Assembly (NCBI GenBank): GCA_027924585.1
Contig: BSBM01000261.1
Coordinates: 3,985,501 to 4,049,500, forward strand
DNA: 64,000 nucleotides
Direction: 5' to 3'
Origin: Larix kaempferi
Lineage: Eukaryota > Streptophyta > Pinopsida > Pinales > Pinaceae
Under the pieces are notes generated by a model. That model did not search any database. It saw nothing but the letters and a program-made list of their open reading frames with translations, and was not told where the DNA came from. Below, piece by piece: positions 1 through 12,855 of the stretch. Each line of letters starts with the position of its first letter. Position 1 is the stretch's first letter. A program made the position numbers and the translations under genes.

Positions 1-19
1 GTATGGCTCTGCCAGTTGG
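1..19 (-). CDS. FIPS5: FIP1[V]-like polyadenylation factor, exon 6 (partial, cut by window start)
   Basis: After acceptor TTCTTATGCAG the sequence reads PTGRAI in phase with exon 5. This fits the LPPGRPIP-type segment that follows in the Arabidopsis protein. The large Arg/Glu/Asp-rich C-terminal part of the gene must lie beyond the window. Intron 5 is 174 bases (20-193). Confidence 0.7.
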
Positions 20-193
20 CTGCATAAGAATGAGCAAGTAGGGAGATGTTACTTAAGTGTGTGCTCCACGTTGATCCATTATATAGTATGACCAAGTAAA
101 TCTCATCAAACTGTAAAGGATCAGGAAACTGTCAAGAAAAAATTCAACATAATGTGAGCATGGAATATTTATGAAGGCATAAACAAAACATAC

Positions 194-328
194 AAATTGT
201 GGTTGTCCTCGTGCCAAAACTGTTCCAGTCAACGATCCAGTATCTTGACTATGTTGTATATTTTCTCCCAATGCTTCAAGCAGGCCTGTAGCAGCTGCCA
301 GCTCTGGAGGTAGGTCTGGATCATAATC
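194..328 (-). CDS. FIPS5: FIP1[V]-like polyadenylation factor, exon 5
   Basis: A 135-base exon (45 codons) beginning DYDPDLPPELAAATG, identical in character to the YDPDLPPELAAATG block of plant FIP1[V], and ending ARGQPQF before donor GTATGTTTTG. The acceptor is AACTAG. Intron 4 is only 93 bases (329-421), in sharp contrast with intron 3. The second half is a variable linker in this family. Confidence 0.88.
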
Positions 329-421
329 CTAGTTCAGGAAGAAGTTTTAATAAGAATCTATATGCATAAAGCTCAAAAATTCTAAAACAAATAGTTTGCA
401 TCATTGTCTTCAGTTCAATAC

Positions 422-490
422 CTTCTTCGATCGCCCACTTTCATAAACACAGATCTTGCTTTGCATAGTCGACTCCAGTCGATGTTGTTC
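422..490 (-). CDS. FIPS5: FIP1[V]-like polyadenylation factor, exon 4
   Basis: A 69-base exon, exactly 23 codons, reading EQHRLESTMQSKICVYESG and then RSKK. It matches the segment DQHR..TTMQS.I.VYESGR that directly follows the Fip1 motif in Arabidopsis FIPS5. The acceptor is TTTACAG and the donor AAG|GTATTG, phase 0 on both sides. It is the first exon after the 43-kb intron. Confidence 0.9.
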
Positions 491-1725
491 CTGTAAATTG
501 AAAAATTAATTTAGTAGTTTTGTACTCTTCTGTAAATGCAGTAAGACTAAATAGGTAAACTATAGGGTACCTTTGCCAGTTGTCTCAACATATGTTGAAA
601 AACATACTACTGAATGGTCAAAAAGTTATTTTTGAATGTTCATCTGACAGGGTTATTGGACTTCAATGCTGATAGGAAGGGCAAAGTTGGGGATTGAGTT
701 TTGCAGATTTGATCTGTTTCCTGTCATGAATAAGTGCCTTAATCACACTGGTATAGTGCAAGTGGCATCTTTTCTCACAACTTCCCAAAAGATAACGAAT
801 ATCATGCCAACTTAGTTTTAATTATGAAGCCTCACAATGTTTCACCTTGTTGTTTGCATACTGCAAGTAGAACTGGTGACCATGGCACCAAAGATAGCAA
901 GTTCATCTCAAGGGTCTATCATGAGGGAAGCCTTCTGCCGTTATCAACAGATTGATATTTATTATTAAGCTTTATAATAAAGACACTTTCAATACTCCCA
1001 AAGACCTCTGGATTGGGTACTTCCTCAGACATCCTCCTCCGGGAATAGTAAAAGATACTCTGGTTAATTGTGGATCTTCACAGCCTAACAAAAAGTAACT
1101 TTTTGTTTGAATTAGACTACCACACACAATAGAAACTTTACGACAGTTTTGTGTCATGAACCCCATTGACTGTTCAGTACTCACCCCAGTTTGTGGTTCT
1201 GCATTGCCATCAACCTATCTCAAATCTCATAGACTCATTTAGACATTAGAGTTGAAGGCAAGGTAATTATGCAAGACATGGTATACACTATGTAATAATT
1301 TCTTGAACGCTTCGTGTGCTATGTGAAAGGACAGGAATGTTCCTTTGTAAGGAAAGCAAACCCAGAGGTTCAATGGGAAACTCAACTCAATTCAGTATCT
1401 CAAGAAGAAGGCTAGAACCAACCTAGAGAGCTCTTCAAATTCCTGGGGATCCCCTTTGGTTTTCAAGCGACTTCTTTAAAATTTGTTACACCAGAGACTT
1501 AGCTCTAATACCAACTAATAATACAACACCAACATGCTCTACTATCAATAATATCGAAATCAACATTAGAACATCATATGAACATTGATTTATCTATGTA
1601 ATGGAAATAATAATGACCCTTTGACCAGAAACATGTAATAGTAATTAAATACCAATAACATGCACATCCAAAATACACATGACTTCAAAACAAAATCCTT
1701 GTCCTCATTATTATATTAAATAAGA
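491..1725. other. Intronic DNA without a recognisable gene
   Basis: No coding sequence or bounded element was recognised. At 1499-1511 the minus strand reads TTGGTATTAGAGC, close to the initiator-tRNA-Met primer-binding site TGGTATCAGAGC of the retrotransposons elsewhere in this window. A decayed minus-strand retroelement leader may therefore be present, but no LTR end was found next to it. Confidence 0.4.
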
Positions 1726-1962
1726 TAAGATAAGATAACTTTATTAATGTCCAACAAATGACCACAAAAGTAGGTCAATGGGACTAAAAGAGTACATCAA
1801 GTGAAGTTACAAAATGGTGGTCCAAATGCAACTCCTAGATAAACATTCAGAAAAAGATAGAGAACAATGTGTCTAGCTAAGAGAAAACATAAAATGAGAT
1901 GCAAGTACAAGAACAAGAAAGATGCTAAAAAAACCAATGATTCTGGGTGTTGAATAGAAGAA
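1725..1962 (-). mobile_element. 3' tail of a short LINE/SINE-type insertion
   Basis: On the minus strand a sequence ends in TGGTCATTTGTTGGACATTA, then AATAAAGTTATC and a TTATC-repeat tail (1722-1740). The same end recurs at 39340-39420 and, with a different tail, at 54113-54165. Shared 3' ends with simple tails suggest 5'-truncated non-LTR retroposons. The right end is cut by the solo LTR at 1968. Confidence 0.5.
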
Positions 1963-1967
1963 AGGAT

Positions 1968-4503
1968 TGTTAATTTTTTTAGTACAGCTGCGAGACCCAT
2001 TCTCAGAGAGAATGGTACCCTAGTAAGTTAACTAGGGTTCCTGATTATGTTAACCAGGTAGAGTAAAGAGTAAGACCCTAGAAGGTACCCTAGGGCCCCC
2101 AGCAGTCTCCTGGGGTTCTTGGTCAGGGGACCAAGCAGGTTGATGCCATGGCAAAGTCCCTAGCATGTGGCTAGGGCCCCTATTTGTCTCTAGGGTATTC
2201 TGGTCTGGAACCAGACAGTTTCTTGGTCATGAGGACCAAGCAGATCCTGCAGGTTGAGACAGAGACATCCTAGTCTAGGACCAGGCAGATTCTTGGTCAA
2301 GAACCACGTAGGTCCTGCAGGTGGTTGATCAACATTCAATCTAGGACTGAAAGCTCAGCTTGAGGCTGAGGACCATTCTCTGGGAGAATGGAGGACCTGG
2401 TCAAGGACCAAAGGGTTGATCAACATGACTCAGTCTGGGATTGAAGCTCAGCTTTGGGCTAAGAGCCATTCCTTGAGAATGGAGGTTCTTGGTCAGTTAC
2501 CAAGATGATGATGTGTGATGTCCTCTTCTCCTAGGTCCTCAAGATGGTTGAGTTAGATGGTCTTCTCAAGGGACTGGCTACCCCTTGATGAAGCCACTAA
2601 CATTTGACCTTAGGAGCAGTCTAGAGGACCACATGATCACATCATCCGTGTGGACCCTTTCTTATACAGTGAAGATGAACTTTCAGGTTATTTGGAACAT
2701 TTGTACATTTGAGAGAGAGATGATTGGTTGTGCCCCACCTTGATTGATTGACTTTTGGTTCTTACACCTTGTTGATTATTTGTCTTGTGGTACCTTGTGG
2801 GTAATAGGGTCAATTACCCACTTTGAGTTATCTTTTGATTTTTAACACTTTTTAGGTCTTATGGGTACTATGGTTGTTTGACCACATTTAAGGTTTACCT
2901 TTTGGTCCTAAGGGTTATGGGTCAAGCTACCCACTCTTGTTTGTATGGTTTTGACTTGTACCCTACTTATGTTTTATGTGACTCTTATTTTTATTTTTTT
3001 ATTTTTATTTTTTACTTTTTATTCTTTATCTTTTATTTTATTTTCATTTTTTACTTTTTATTCTTTATCTTTTATTTTATTTTTATTTTATTCTTTTATT
3101 TTCTTTTTTTATGATTTTTATTTTTAAGTGGTACCTTCCTAAATTAATGGAACCCTAAAGAATTAATTATGATTCTTCTACAAGTCTTTATTGTTCTATT
3201 TATTGGAGTTCATGTTTACTCATTTATTATCATCTCATGATCACATCTCAGCTCTGATCTTTATGCTTGACGTAAGGGTTTCACTACTGCTCACCCATGT
3301 TTGAAGGCCGCCCACCTACTGAACATTTCAGATCTGGTTTTGATGTTTGTTGAAGGTTGACATTAAGTTATTTTGCATCCAGGGTTTGATCTATGACTAA
3401 ACCATGATCCATTTTGCTAACCTATGATCTAGTTGAGGAAGGTCGTGATAGCTGTGATCTAGTTAACCTGGCCGTGAGCTCTATTCTGCTAACCCGTGAG
3501 CTTGTGGAGTCTGATCTGCCTGTATGAGGTCCGTTCTGCTGCTATGGGTCTCGATCTGCTTGCCTAAAGGTTTGATCTGCTGCTTTGAGTTTCGATCTAC
3601 TTGCCTAAGGGTTTGATCTTCCTGTGTGGTGATCGATCTGTTTACTGGGGTTTATTTTTAGCTTGTTGAGGGTTGACTTGTGGAGGCCGTGTGCCCAGGA
3701 AGTCTGAGTTAATATGTTGAGAGCATATTCATGAAGGTTGTGACCCCTGTTGTTTATTTTATCACAACTGAGAGTTTATTTGTGGTTGTAACTCAACAGA
3801 GGTTTGTTGTTCTGGTTTTGATGTATCCACACCCTCCTATTAACTGTTCTATATCTGATCTACTGCTGAGATCTAACCCTACTGCTGAGATCTAACCTAT
3901 ACTGCTAAGATCTAATCTATATTGTTGAAGACCTAATTTTGAACCAGATCTGTGTGCCGAGTTTTTTTTTATGGTCAAAGTTGTGTGCTAATGTGCTGAG
4001 ACTAAGTCCTAGTCAGATCTACTGTGCGGTGACCTTATTGGGATTAGATCTTGTACTGTGTCTTGTTTGGGATTGACCTTCTTTGCTTGACTATACTACT
4101 TCTTTTCATCTCTCTCTCCAGGTTTGTACTAACCCTTTAATAGGGTCACTTGGTTCCTAGTGTTGACTGGCCTCTAAGAGGCACGGTCTTTTTTGAAAGT
4201 AACATTTCTGAATATATTACAGGAAAGGTTCCACACTCAGGTAAGTATCTTCACCTATCTCTTTTATTGCTAATTAAACAAGTTTATTACTTTATTATTA
4301 CATGTTACTAAATATTACCTTAACACAGTGACCAATTGGGTAGTGTTAAAGGTGTGAAGTTGAAAGAGATGATAATTATGTTTGAAGTTACTGTTGTACT
4401 ATTTCATATTTAGTTCCAGTACTTGTTTAACTATTTTTTGTATTAAAGTATATTGAATTGTTATTCTTCTGCATAAAACCCCAACTCTATTGAAAAATTA
4501 ACA
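1968..4503 (+). mobile_element. Solo LTR, 2.5 kb, TSD AGGAT
   Basis: Starts TGTTAA and ends TTAACA, flanked by a perfect 5-bp target duplication AGGAT (1963-1967 and 4504-4508). It is homologous over most of its length to a second solo LTR at 33573-35606: shared start region with GACCCATTCTCAGAGAG, shared GATGATGTGTGAT, and shared ends. Neither copy has a PBS or internal region, so each is the product of LTR-LTR recombination. Orientation is assigned from TG..CA order only and could be reversed. It contains a long pyrimidine-rich stretch at about 2985-3125. Confidence 0.88.
2985..3125. repeat. T-rich low-complexity tandem region inside the solo LTR
   Basis: Imperfect repeats of TTTTTATTTTTTAC / TTCTTTATCTTTTATT. 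Long open frames here encode only Phe/Ile/Tyr-rich strings and are not genes. The paralogous LTR at 33573 lacks most of this expansion. Confidence 0.85.
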
Positions 4504-4508
4504 AGGAT

Positions 4509-7400
4509 GTCCAACCCTATTGGAGTTGGAGTTGACTATCGATGACGAGTGAGGAGACCACAATGCATTCAAGATCCTCCTCATTGGAGTCATCAATAAC
4601 TGTGAAAGGATTAATGCACTAGTGAATGATATCCTCCGAAGAGTGGCCGATGTTGAGAAGGCCTGACTGCAAGATCCTGGGGGGAGCACAAGAGTGAGGA
4701 AGACTGGCTCTCCTAACATCCAAGACCATGGGGAAGAAACCTCGGATGGAAGCTTGGCTACTCAAAGAAACCTAAACCTGGGTAGTGTGTTGGATGTGGG
4801 GGGGCACAACTTTGGGGCTGCCTAGAGATTATATGTCTATTGCTCTAGTGGTGTACGCCCTATGTCTTGGAACTGCATCTCCTCAAGGGTCTCAAAGAAG
4901 TTGGTCGACCTCCACAAGGTGGAACCAAGAGGAAACCCGAGTTTGAATCTATCTGGAATTTGAAGTATCATGGATCTCTATCTCTCTCTTATTGCCTCAA
5001 TCAAATAAGACAACCAAGAAGTATGAAGTGATCCACCTAAAGGCTTCCCTCAAGGGCAGGATCTCCTCCTCTAGGATAGGATCTCATAGTAGATGGGGCA
5101 TCAAAAAGAGAGGTACTCCTCCATCTCTGGCTCTTGTAAGTGGCATAATTGGGGAACCATATCCGGTCATAGCATATGGTGCTTCATCTCAACCCAGAGT
5201 TTGTGAGAGTTGACCTGTAACTAACCAAGGGGATCTTAAGGGCGCATCTTCTCATGTACAAAGGTCAGACGATGAGACCATATCTCAACTCCATAAAGTC
5301 AAAAGAAAAGGCCACTTCAAGCCAAGACCCTACAAAGGCACGATCCAAGTGACCTAGATATAGGGTTTATAAATGTCCTCTCTAATTGCCCAATTCAAGA
5401 AGTGACCTAGCACATCTAGGGAGTACTTTAAAGGGCGAAGATAGTATGGAGAGATGGGAATAAACCAAAGTAATTGGGAGACCTCTAAGAACCAACATCA
5501 AGCACACCCAGTGGGACTAGTAAAACAATGGCCTCTGAAGAACAAAGTGCCATTTCTTTTTTAAATAGCGATGTGTTGGCCCTCCAACAATTTCCCCTTG
5601 ATTTTGCAAAATAAAGGGCTCCCCCGAGAGTTTTTGTAAATACTTAGTTTTCAAATTACTTTTCGTTTCGTTTACCTGAATCAATCGATAGTTGGATAGT
5701 CCCTTTCCTTGATCTTTGATCGCCTGTGCCTTTCATTCCTTTCGCTTATTCTGCATAAAAGATGATTTGGTGGTCTTCACGAGTATTTGATTACGACTGC
5801 TTCATCGATGATGCTTCTATGACTTTGTGACTTCATGATTATTGTACTAAAGCAATTAGAGAAAATTCATAACCATTTCCTTTCATTTGTGTCATTCGAT
5901 TGATTGTTTTGTCGTCAAGTTATCATTTTGACGTTTGAGCCTTTCGCTTTCCTGGTGGCTAGATAATGCTTGCTTGATCTCATTTGACCTTATCTGAGTC
6001 TATTCCATGTCTCTGTTCATTTGCATTGGATTAATTTGCTCCTTCGACAATCTTACAAAGTTTTGGTCTTCAATACTTTAATTGGTTAAGAAGGGCATTT
6101 TAGCAGATCAAAATAATTTGACTAAACGTTTATTTGAATAATTTCGGTTCGCATCTTGAAGAAGTATATATTAAGGTTTGGAGATCAAGTTATGCTTTTC
6201 AATTTCGCTCAAATATTATATTTCTCTTAAACTCTTGTAAATTTGCATTTTTCTTATTACAGTTGAATTTAATTATTTTTCTTTCTAAATCACAATTTTA
6301 ATTAAATTCCCTATGACTAAGAAAAATAATTTAATAACCAAAATTTATTAGTAACATTTATAATTACTCTATTAATATTTTTTACCTAAATTTCTATGTA
6401 CTTTAGTTGGTCATTAAAATTATATATATAGAATCTAAGAATAATATTAATTTGAACATTTTATTAATTCATATCAACTCTAATTATTTCAAGGTATTTT
6501 TATCACTTATTCCAAACTTTTTATAACTTCATTCTTGGTGAGATTATGGTAGTGTGCACATTGAGGGTTAGACTCTATTTTAATATATTTCTAAACCAAA
6601 AGGAAATGGATCACACTATTTAAAGATGAATTAAATTGAAAGTGAAAAGTATAAGAAAAACAAACAATATATTAAAATTATTTTATTAAGAACATCACCA
6701 TTTATTACAATATCTTGAACTTTATGCACATTTATTATTTTATAATCTATACATAAAATCTTATTAAAGATTTGAAAAACACGTTGATGTTCCATATCAA
6801 TTGCCACATCTTTTTGGTTATGTTATTCTTGGCTCAAGAAAAAGGGGAGACATATTTTAATGAATAAAAGGGGAAACATGTTTTAATGAATTTAGCCATA
6901 TATTCAATAAAGGAGAAAATCTAACTTCATGCATGGTGATTCATTCAATTTATTTTTTTTTTAATTTAAGGTTAAGAAACCAACCTTTTTTCTTGGTTAT
7001 TGAGCTTTTCCTCTGTTATGTTGTACCAATACCAGCTCACATTCAAATGTCTGCACAAGGAGAGGGGTCGCATTTTTTCTTCAAGGCCATGATGGGGGTA
7101 TGATCAGCACTTTTCTGAGAGGTGGTTATGGCCAGATACTTTGATTCTTCCTCTTGGAGTACTATGGCTTAGTAGCATTGCTGACTACCTCATTCTAGGG
7201 CTTGTAGCTCTGAGGTTGGTGTCCAGGGCTCCTAGGGGCAAGTCACTGGGTCACATGACCCCCTACTTGTTTTCTACACCGGTGACAGTATTTTCATCTC
7301 TAAGGCACTTGCCTCCTCTCCCGATCATCCTCTACACCCATCTTGGCCCTTTTCCAGCAGAGCACCCTCTCTCCTTGGTGCCTTTCCAATGATGACGTCA
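4509..7400. other. Intronic DNA, no recognisable gene
   Basis: Short open frames only (the longest about 80 codons), with no recognised domain. 4.5-5.6 kb is more GC-rich and may be decayed retroelement coding sequence; 6.2-6.9 kb is very AT-rich. Confidence 0.35.
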
Positions 7401-7419
7401 TCCTTGGTCACCAGGCCCC

Positions 7420-7800
7420 CAAGCTTGTAGAGGGGGGCATTAAGGGTTTTTAAGCACTATTGGGGTTAGATGGGACATGACAATCCCCCTTGCTCACTCC
7501 ACTTTTCGGAGTGAAGCCTTTTGTTCAGTTTTACCTATTTTTAGCAGGTTTTGGTCACCTAGGGGAAAAATACCCCAGGTAGCCACCTTTTAGACATCTT
7601 TTAGATTATTTTATATTATTTCATGTTATATTTTTACATTGACATTATATTTGTCCTGTCAACCTGGTTATTTTGTAAAAGTGAGTTGAGAAGACTATAA
7701 ATAAGACTCCTCACTTCATTTGTAATCATAGCACATGGGATAAATTACAATATGTTTCTCTTTTACCCAAGATAGGCTCTTTGGATGTGATACGCACCTC
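7420..7800 (+). promoter_or_regulatory. LTR-like promoter region with polypurine tract and TATA box
   Basis: A polypurine run GTAGAGGGGGGCA (about 7421-7433) is followed about 260 bases later by a TATA-like CTATAAATAAGACTCC (7695-7710). This is the PPT / U3 / TATA order of a 3' LTR of a Ty3/gypsy-type element. Neither LTR end nor a TSD could be fixed. Confidence 0.35.
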
Positions 7801-9325
7801 TTGGAGTTTTCTCTTCTTTGGCTTGTGGATGAAAGTTGGATGTTTTCTAGGGTTTTGCTCATGCATGGTGGATGCTAGGAATTGTTGGAACAACACAAAG
7901 CTCAAGTAAGTCTTATTTTAGCCTTGTTTGGTGAAGGTAGGTGAGTTTCTTGCTTCTTGATTATTGAATGGTGGCCATAGAGCTGCATTTTTTCTGATTT
8001 AGGCCTTTTTGTCTGCCTTTTGTCTTCTTTTGCATGGTGGAAAACACTCCCTAGAGGAGGTTTTCCCTAGATTGGCCTTGGATCTCTAATTTTGCCCTAA
8101 TCTATAATGAACCCTAAAGGTTGTTGTAGGAAGCCCTAGTTTAGAAGTCAAAGAGAAAATTACTCCAAGAGGGAGGCTGGTCACCTCTCCTCTAGGCCTA
8201 GGGTTTAGGGTTTCATCCATTAAAACCCTAGTTATCATTTTTTATCAAATTTGTTTGCATTTTCATGTGTAATTTTGCATTTTCATGGTAGAATTAGGGT
8301 TAGAATTAGGTCTGCAATTTTATGTCTTAAACCCTAAAAAATTCTGAAAAATCAAAAAAATAAAATTTTCAAATTTTTGGTCTCCCTAAAATTTCGGCCC
8401 TCTCTCCTACAAATTCGGCCTGCCATTTTAGGCCCTAAAACCCTAGGTCGAAATTGTGGCAAAGCTAAGAATATAAAAAAAAAATCCTAAAAATACAAAA
8501 TTTATAAATTTTAAGCCCTAGCTAGGGCTGTGGCCTACTCCTAGCAGCCTTCACCCTCCTCTTTCCAGCCTTTTCTCTCCTCTTCTAAACCCCAGATCTA
8601 TCGCTCTAAACCCTGGACCTGCCATTCTCCCTCACCTGACAGCCCTAGGGCTCCCCTTTTTCTACCACCTCGGCCCTCTTCTTTCCTCCCCTTTAGACCC
8701 TCGACCTCCACTTTTAAGGCCTCCTCCAACCTCGGCCCCCCTTCTCTTCCTCCTCGGCCTGCTTTTTTAGGCCCTCCCTCCAATCCTTTTCCTGTCCCTT
8801 TCCTCCCTTTTGCAGTTCTGCAAATTCAAGCAGCCTGTCTTCACTGGCAAAGCCACCTAAAACCTGCCATAAACAAAGACACAAATAAAAGGATTAGCAT
8901 TAATTTGATTACATACATGAAACGATCACGTAATTGTTGTTTAAAGATTGATATAAAGGGTTATGTTACTGCTGTTTTGAAGTTAAAGTGAATGCTACAG
9001 GATTGATTACTTGTCTAATCGGGGAGGTTGAATTTGTTCTTGTTAAAGTCTTGCTGTCATTAAATAGGATTGATTATCACATATTGCTAGGCTGGATCCT
9101 TGTCTTCACTTGATTGGTTACACTCATAAAACAAGCTTTAAGTACTGTTGAATAAATAATTGGACTGTTACGATTTCTCTAGTTAATTGATTTAATTAAA
9201 TTTGCGACAGGATTTATTTAAATCAGACCTGATATATACAGTTAAAGTGTGCAAGTTTTGATTTGTTTTGGTTGATATCTAAAGTTGTCAAGCATTAGTT
9301 GAATATCACTTGTTTAATAATTATT
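7801..9325. other. Intronic DNA, pyrimidine-rich block, no recognisable gene
   Basis: 8160-8820 is rich in CCCTA-type and CT-rich runs; open frames on either strand here are compositional (Glu/Gly/Arg-rich on the minus strand) and match no family I know. It may be LTR-derived leader of the element suggested at 7.4 kb. Confidence 0.3.
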
Positions 9326-9330
9326 GGGTA

Positions 9331-10608
9331 TGTTAGCATTTTGTAGATCGGAGGCACTCCTGCATCAGGTGCCTAGGTGCAGGGGTCCAAGAACTTATGG
9401 ATTCTCATTAAATATTCAAAAAGTGACTTTATGAATTTTTAGTAAAGTACTTTATGATGTGACCTTTTAATTTAAAAGTGAGATGTACTTTATAGTGATT
9501 ATAAAGTGACTTTTAAATTATAAAGTGACTAAGTTATAAAGTGAACTTTTATAATGTTTAGGAAAAAGTGACTTTTCAAAAAGAAAAGATATGATTTAGT
9601 ATATAGTTCACTTAAAGAATTTAAGTGAACTTGAGATTAGATCCCAGCCATGGATTTTGAGATCAAGATTTAATCTCAGCCATGGAATTCGAAAAGTCAT
9701 GGGAGTTACCCTAATGAGAGAAATAAAATATGAGTTTGAGACTTCATTTGCATACATCCAAGAAGAGAGTTTTTGGTGAGGTGCACGAGTTTCCTTACAA
9801 GAGAGATCAGAAATATTGAGCTGAAAGGTGGGCACACTATCCAAGGAGAAGGCTGCAGAGTGGGCACACACTCCCAGGCAGTGATAGCTGCTGCTGTAGA
9901 AGTTTGGACAGAAGATGAGAGGCGCACTTCCCTTGCAGATGGAGTGAGCATGCTTCCCAAGACAGTGAGACAGCATTTAATGCTGTATGTACAACATTTT
10001 TCTGGAGGCCGTACTGCTGGTTTATGCACAGAAATCGATGAGATGTACAACTGAAGATTGGCACACAAATCGAGGCACATTAATGCTGCTGGGTTAGAGT
10101 TTCTGTGCACTGATTTCGAGGCTGATTCTTTACACAGAAATCGAGGTTTTTTATCAGAGTGAGAGAGCTGTCCTGTTGACTGTACAGAGAATGTACAGAC
10201 TGTTAAGATGAGTTTGGCACATTTTTCAAGGTGCTGAAACTGTGTATTAAATGCTGTAAGGTACTGCTGTCCTGTATCTTTTATTTTAGTTTTTACTCTC
10301 ATCTCAATAAAATCTCTTGCAACTGGTTTTCCCTGGAGGTGGGGTTTTTCCAGGGTCTTGTTTTGACCAAAATCTCTGTGCACTTTATTATTACAGTCTG
10401 CTGTAAATTACTTTTTTCCGCTGCTTAAAAGTGAATTTTTGGACAGTATGTTAACTTACAGATTGATTAAAGTTGATGCCATAGAATTGTCCTTCTTTAT
10501 ATGACTGTAGAAAGTTAACATCAGTGGTCCATAAGAGTTTGACATCATTTTTTATCTCAGTGGCTGTTTGGAACTGCAGTTAAAATTATTTTATCATTTT
10601 TTCTAATA
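9331..10608 (+). mobile_element. Probable solo LTR of a copia-like element ('D'), TSD GGGTA
   Basis: Begins TGTTAGCATTTTGTAG, like the LTR starts of elements B and C and of the nested LTR at 30103. It contains the shared R-region module: AATAAAATCTC, then CTGGTTTTCCC and GGGGTTTTTCCAGGG at 10305-10355. The candidate 3' end ...TTCTAATA (expected ..CA) is followed by GGGTA, matching GGGTA just before the start. The mutated terminus makes the right boundary less certain. A 225-codon minus-strand open frame across it is not considered a gene. Confidence 0.6.
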
Positions 10609-10613
10609 GGGTA

Positions 10614-12541
10614 TCTCTTTGTCTACAGTGCCACTGTTTACTATTGGATGTTTCACTGTTAGTATATTACAGGACTTGTTGATCAGACCTACTTGAATTG
10701 CACAAATTGCTACCGGATACATCTTGAATTGAAGATACTAAATATTGTTGGAATATCATAAGTTTTGATAATCATTGGACTGTTTACTGCTGGGTATCAC
10801 TGTCATAAGTTGGTGATTACTGTCAGAATTATATTTAAGACACCTATGCAACAATGTTCATACTTTTACCCTTTTTCTTAGATTAATGATCATATAATTG
10901 CTTCTTGAAGAAGGCTGTGCTATATCATTGCTATGTTTACTTTGATTTGAATAACACTCACGTCATCTATATTTCTTAGTAAGCTTTCTTTATTCTTCAA
11001 TTGACTCCATAAAGGCACTGGTCACTAACACAAATTGCATAGGAAGATCTAGATTTGGTGGTTAGGTGTTTACAGGTATTCTATAAGGGCTTCCCCCTTG
11101 GAGGTCAAGACACTCCGAAGCAGTTAGTTGTAAGTGTGACTGAGGTGACATCGGGTCACACTCCCCTTGCATGTGCTTATCGGACACTAGACTGCTAGTT
11201 TGTCCAGTAACATCCTCCACTCTTATTCCAATGAATGTTCATAGCTGGCGGACACATGACTCATAGAATTGTGGGATTTTTAGTTATTATATATATAAAT
11301 ATATATATTCTTTTAATTCTTTTTAAAGCAGGACTGTTATGCAAACAGAGGGAAAATCAAATGATGATTAAAAGAAATATATACATGACTGCATATTTTG
11401 AAATGTTGGAAAATAATTAAAGAGTCCAAAAGATGAAGTGTCAACATAGATCATTCACTGGCTAGTGGCTGGTTATGGTTTGAATAAATAAATTTCACAA
11501 GGAGGACTGAATTACCAGACCATTTTGACTTGGCAAGAGATCGCTATAAAGCATGGAGATATAAAGCTTGCCATATAGATTATTAAACTCCAAGAAAGCT
11601 TTGGCTGTCACTCACAAAAAGAAATAATGTCATATAAGGAGACTTTAAAGATGATGAAGATAGCATTAAGAGGTTATCAGCTCACGGAGTTTACTTCGCT
11701 GATCCATAAAAGCTAGTTGCACACATAAGCCAAAGCGGTGGAAATATCAAATCGCTGAGACTCCTATCAAATGGAGGAATATCACGCTCATTGATCCAGA
11801 TTCCAGACCAAGGCAGTTACACCAGATTACTGCCACACCCCCAAATCTTGATGAGGGAAATAATGAAAACACAACAGGTCACTGAGATCACTCCATCTGT
11901 TCGCTAGAAAAGATTGTTGGTTGTGGTTACATCTTATCAACACCGTCTTAGATTATCTGATTAAGATTCACCCAATCATCGGCGTACAAAGAGGAGAATC
12001 AACTCAAAGTTGTCACAATTTGCAAAAGAAGGTTGTATGCCAATAAAGAGAATGCCAAGTGCACACGCCGAATATGTAAAGGATTACTCATTGTTCGTCC
12101 AGGCTTAAATGACAGCCCGTAGATTCCACCAACCTACTAAATCACAGACCTGCCACGAAGGGAATCATTATTAATTTGGAATAAATTGATAAAATTCCGC
12201 AGTTGTGCCTTACGAGTTCACATTATTATCATGCATCTGCACGAGCATTCTTCTTGGGATAATTTCACAAAATTCGGGTTGATATCAGTTTGCAGAATTG
12301 AATCCTCAATCAGAGATCAACTAACGAGACTATGGAAATAAAAATTAAAAAATAAATTTCTTTGCTCATTGAATTTCAAAAAAAAAACTAAAGCTTTCTG
12401 ATTATTTTCCCGTCACTTTATTTTTTAATTGTTAGAATTTTGTTTTCGATCTTAGATTTTAGTTTTATTTTCCAAGATTTCTTAATATAGTTGTATGTTT
12501 GTTATTTCAGGTACTTTGAACGTTCAAAGTGGCGTGTTTCA
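10614..12541. other. Intronic DNA, no recognisable gene
   Basis: Only short frames; AT-rich, including an ATATATAAATATATAT run near 11285-11305. Nothing could be assigned. Confidence 0.35.
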
Positions 12542-12855
12542 CTTCTGAAAGAATTAAATGGGAAAAGAAAGCCTTTGTGTTTTCAACAAAATTGCGTAGA
12601 AGATTTTAATCCATCTTCTCAAACAGAATGAATGCTACGGAACTATCTTCAGGCCAAGATCATTGGATCTATTCGCCAGCGAGAGGAAATTGTTACACCT
12701 TCTGAAAGAATTAAATGGGAAAAGAAAGCCTTTGTGTTTTCAACAAAATTGCGTAGAAGATTTTAATCCATCTTCTCAAACAGAATGAATGCTACGGAAC
12801 TATCTTCAGGCCAAGATCATTGGATCTATTTGCCAGCGAGAGGAAATTGTTACAC
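12542..12855. repeat. 157-bp tandem duplication, nearly identical copies
   Basis: Unit starting CTTCTGAAAGAATTAAATGG at 12542 and again at 12699. By eye the two copies differ at a single position (ATTCGCC versus ATTTGCC), so the duplication is recent. Confidence 0.93.

Noticed and set aside
1-490. Exons 4-6 as a separate FIP1 pseudogene
   Set aside because: They carry introns with good splice sites, no damage, and join exon 3 in phase, which fits one gene with a giant intron.
2878-3127. Phe/Ile/Tyr-rich open frames
   Set aside because: Produced by the T-rich tandem stretch of the solo LTR.
7141-7392. 83-codon plus-strand frame as a possible small gene
   Set aside because: No homology recognised, and it sits just before an LTR-like polypurine tract; more likely decayed element sequence.
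9706-10383. 225-codon minus-strand open frame
   Set aside because: It lies within LTR D, crosses its poly(A)-signal module and has no recognisable domain.
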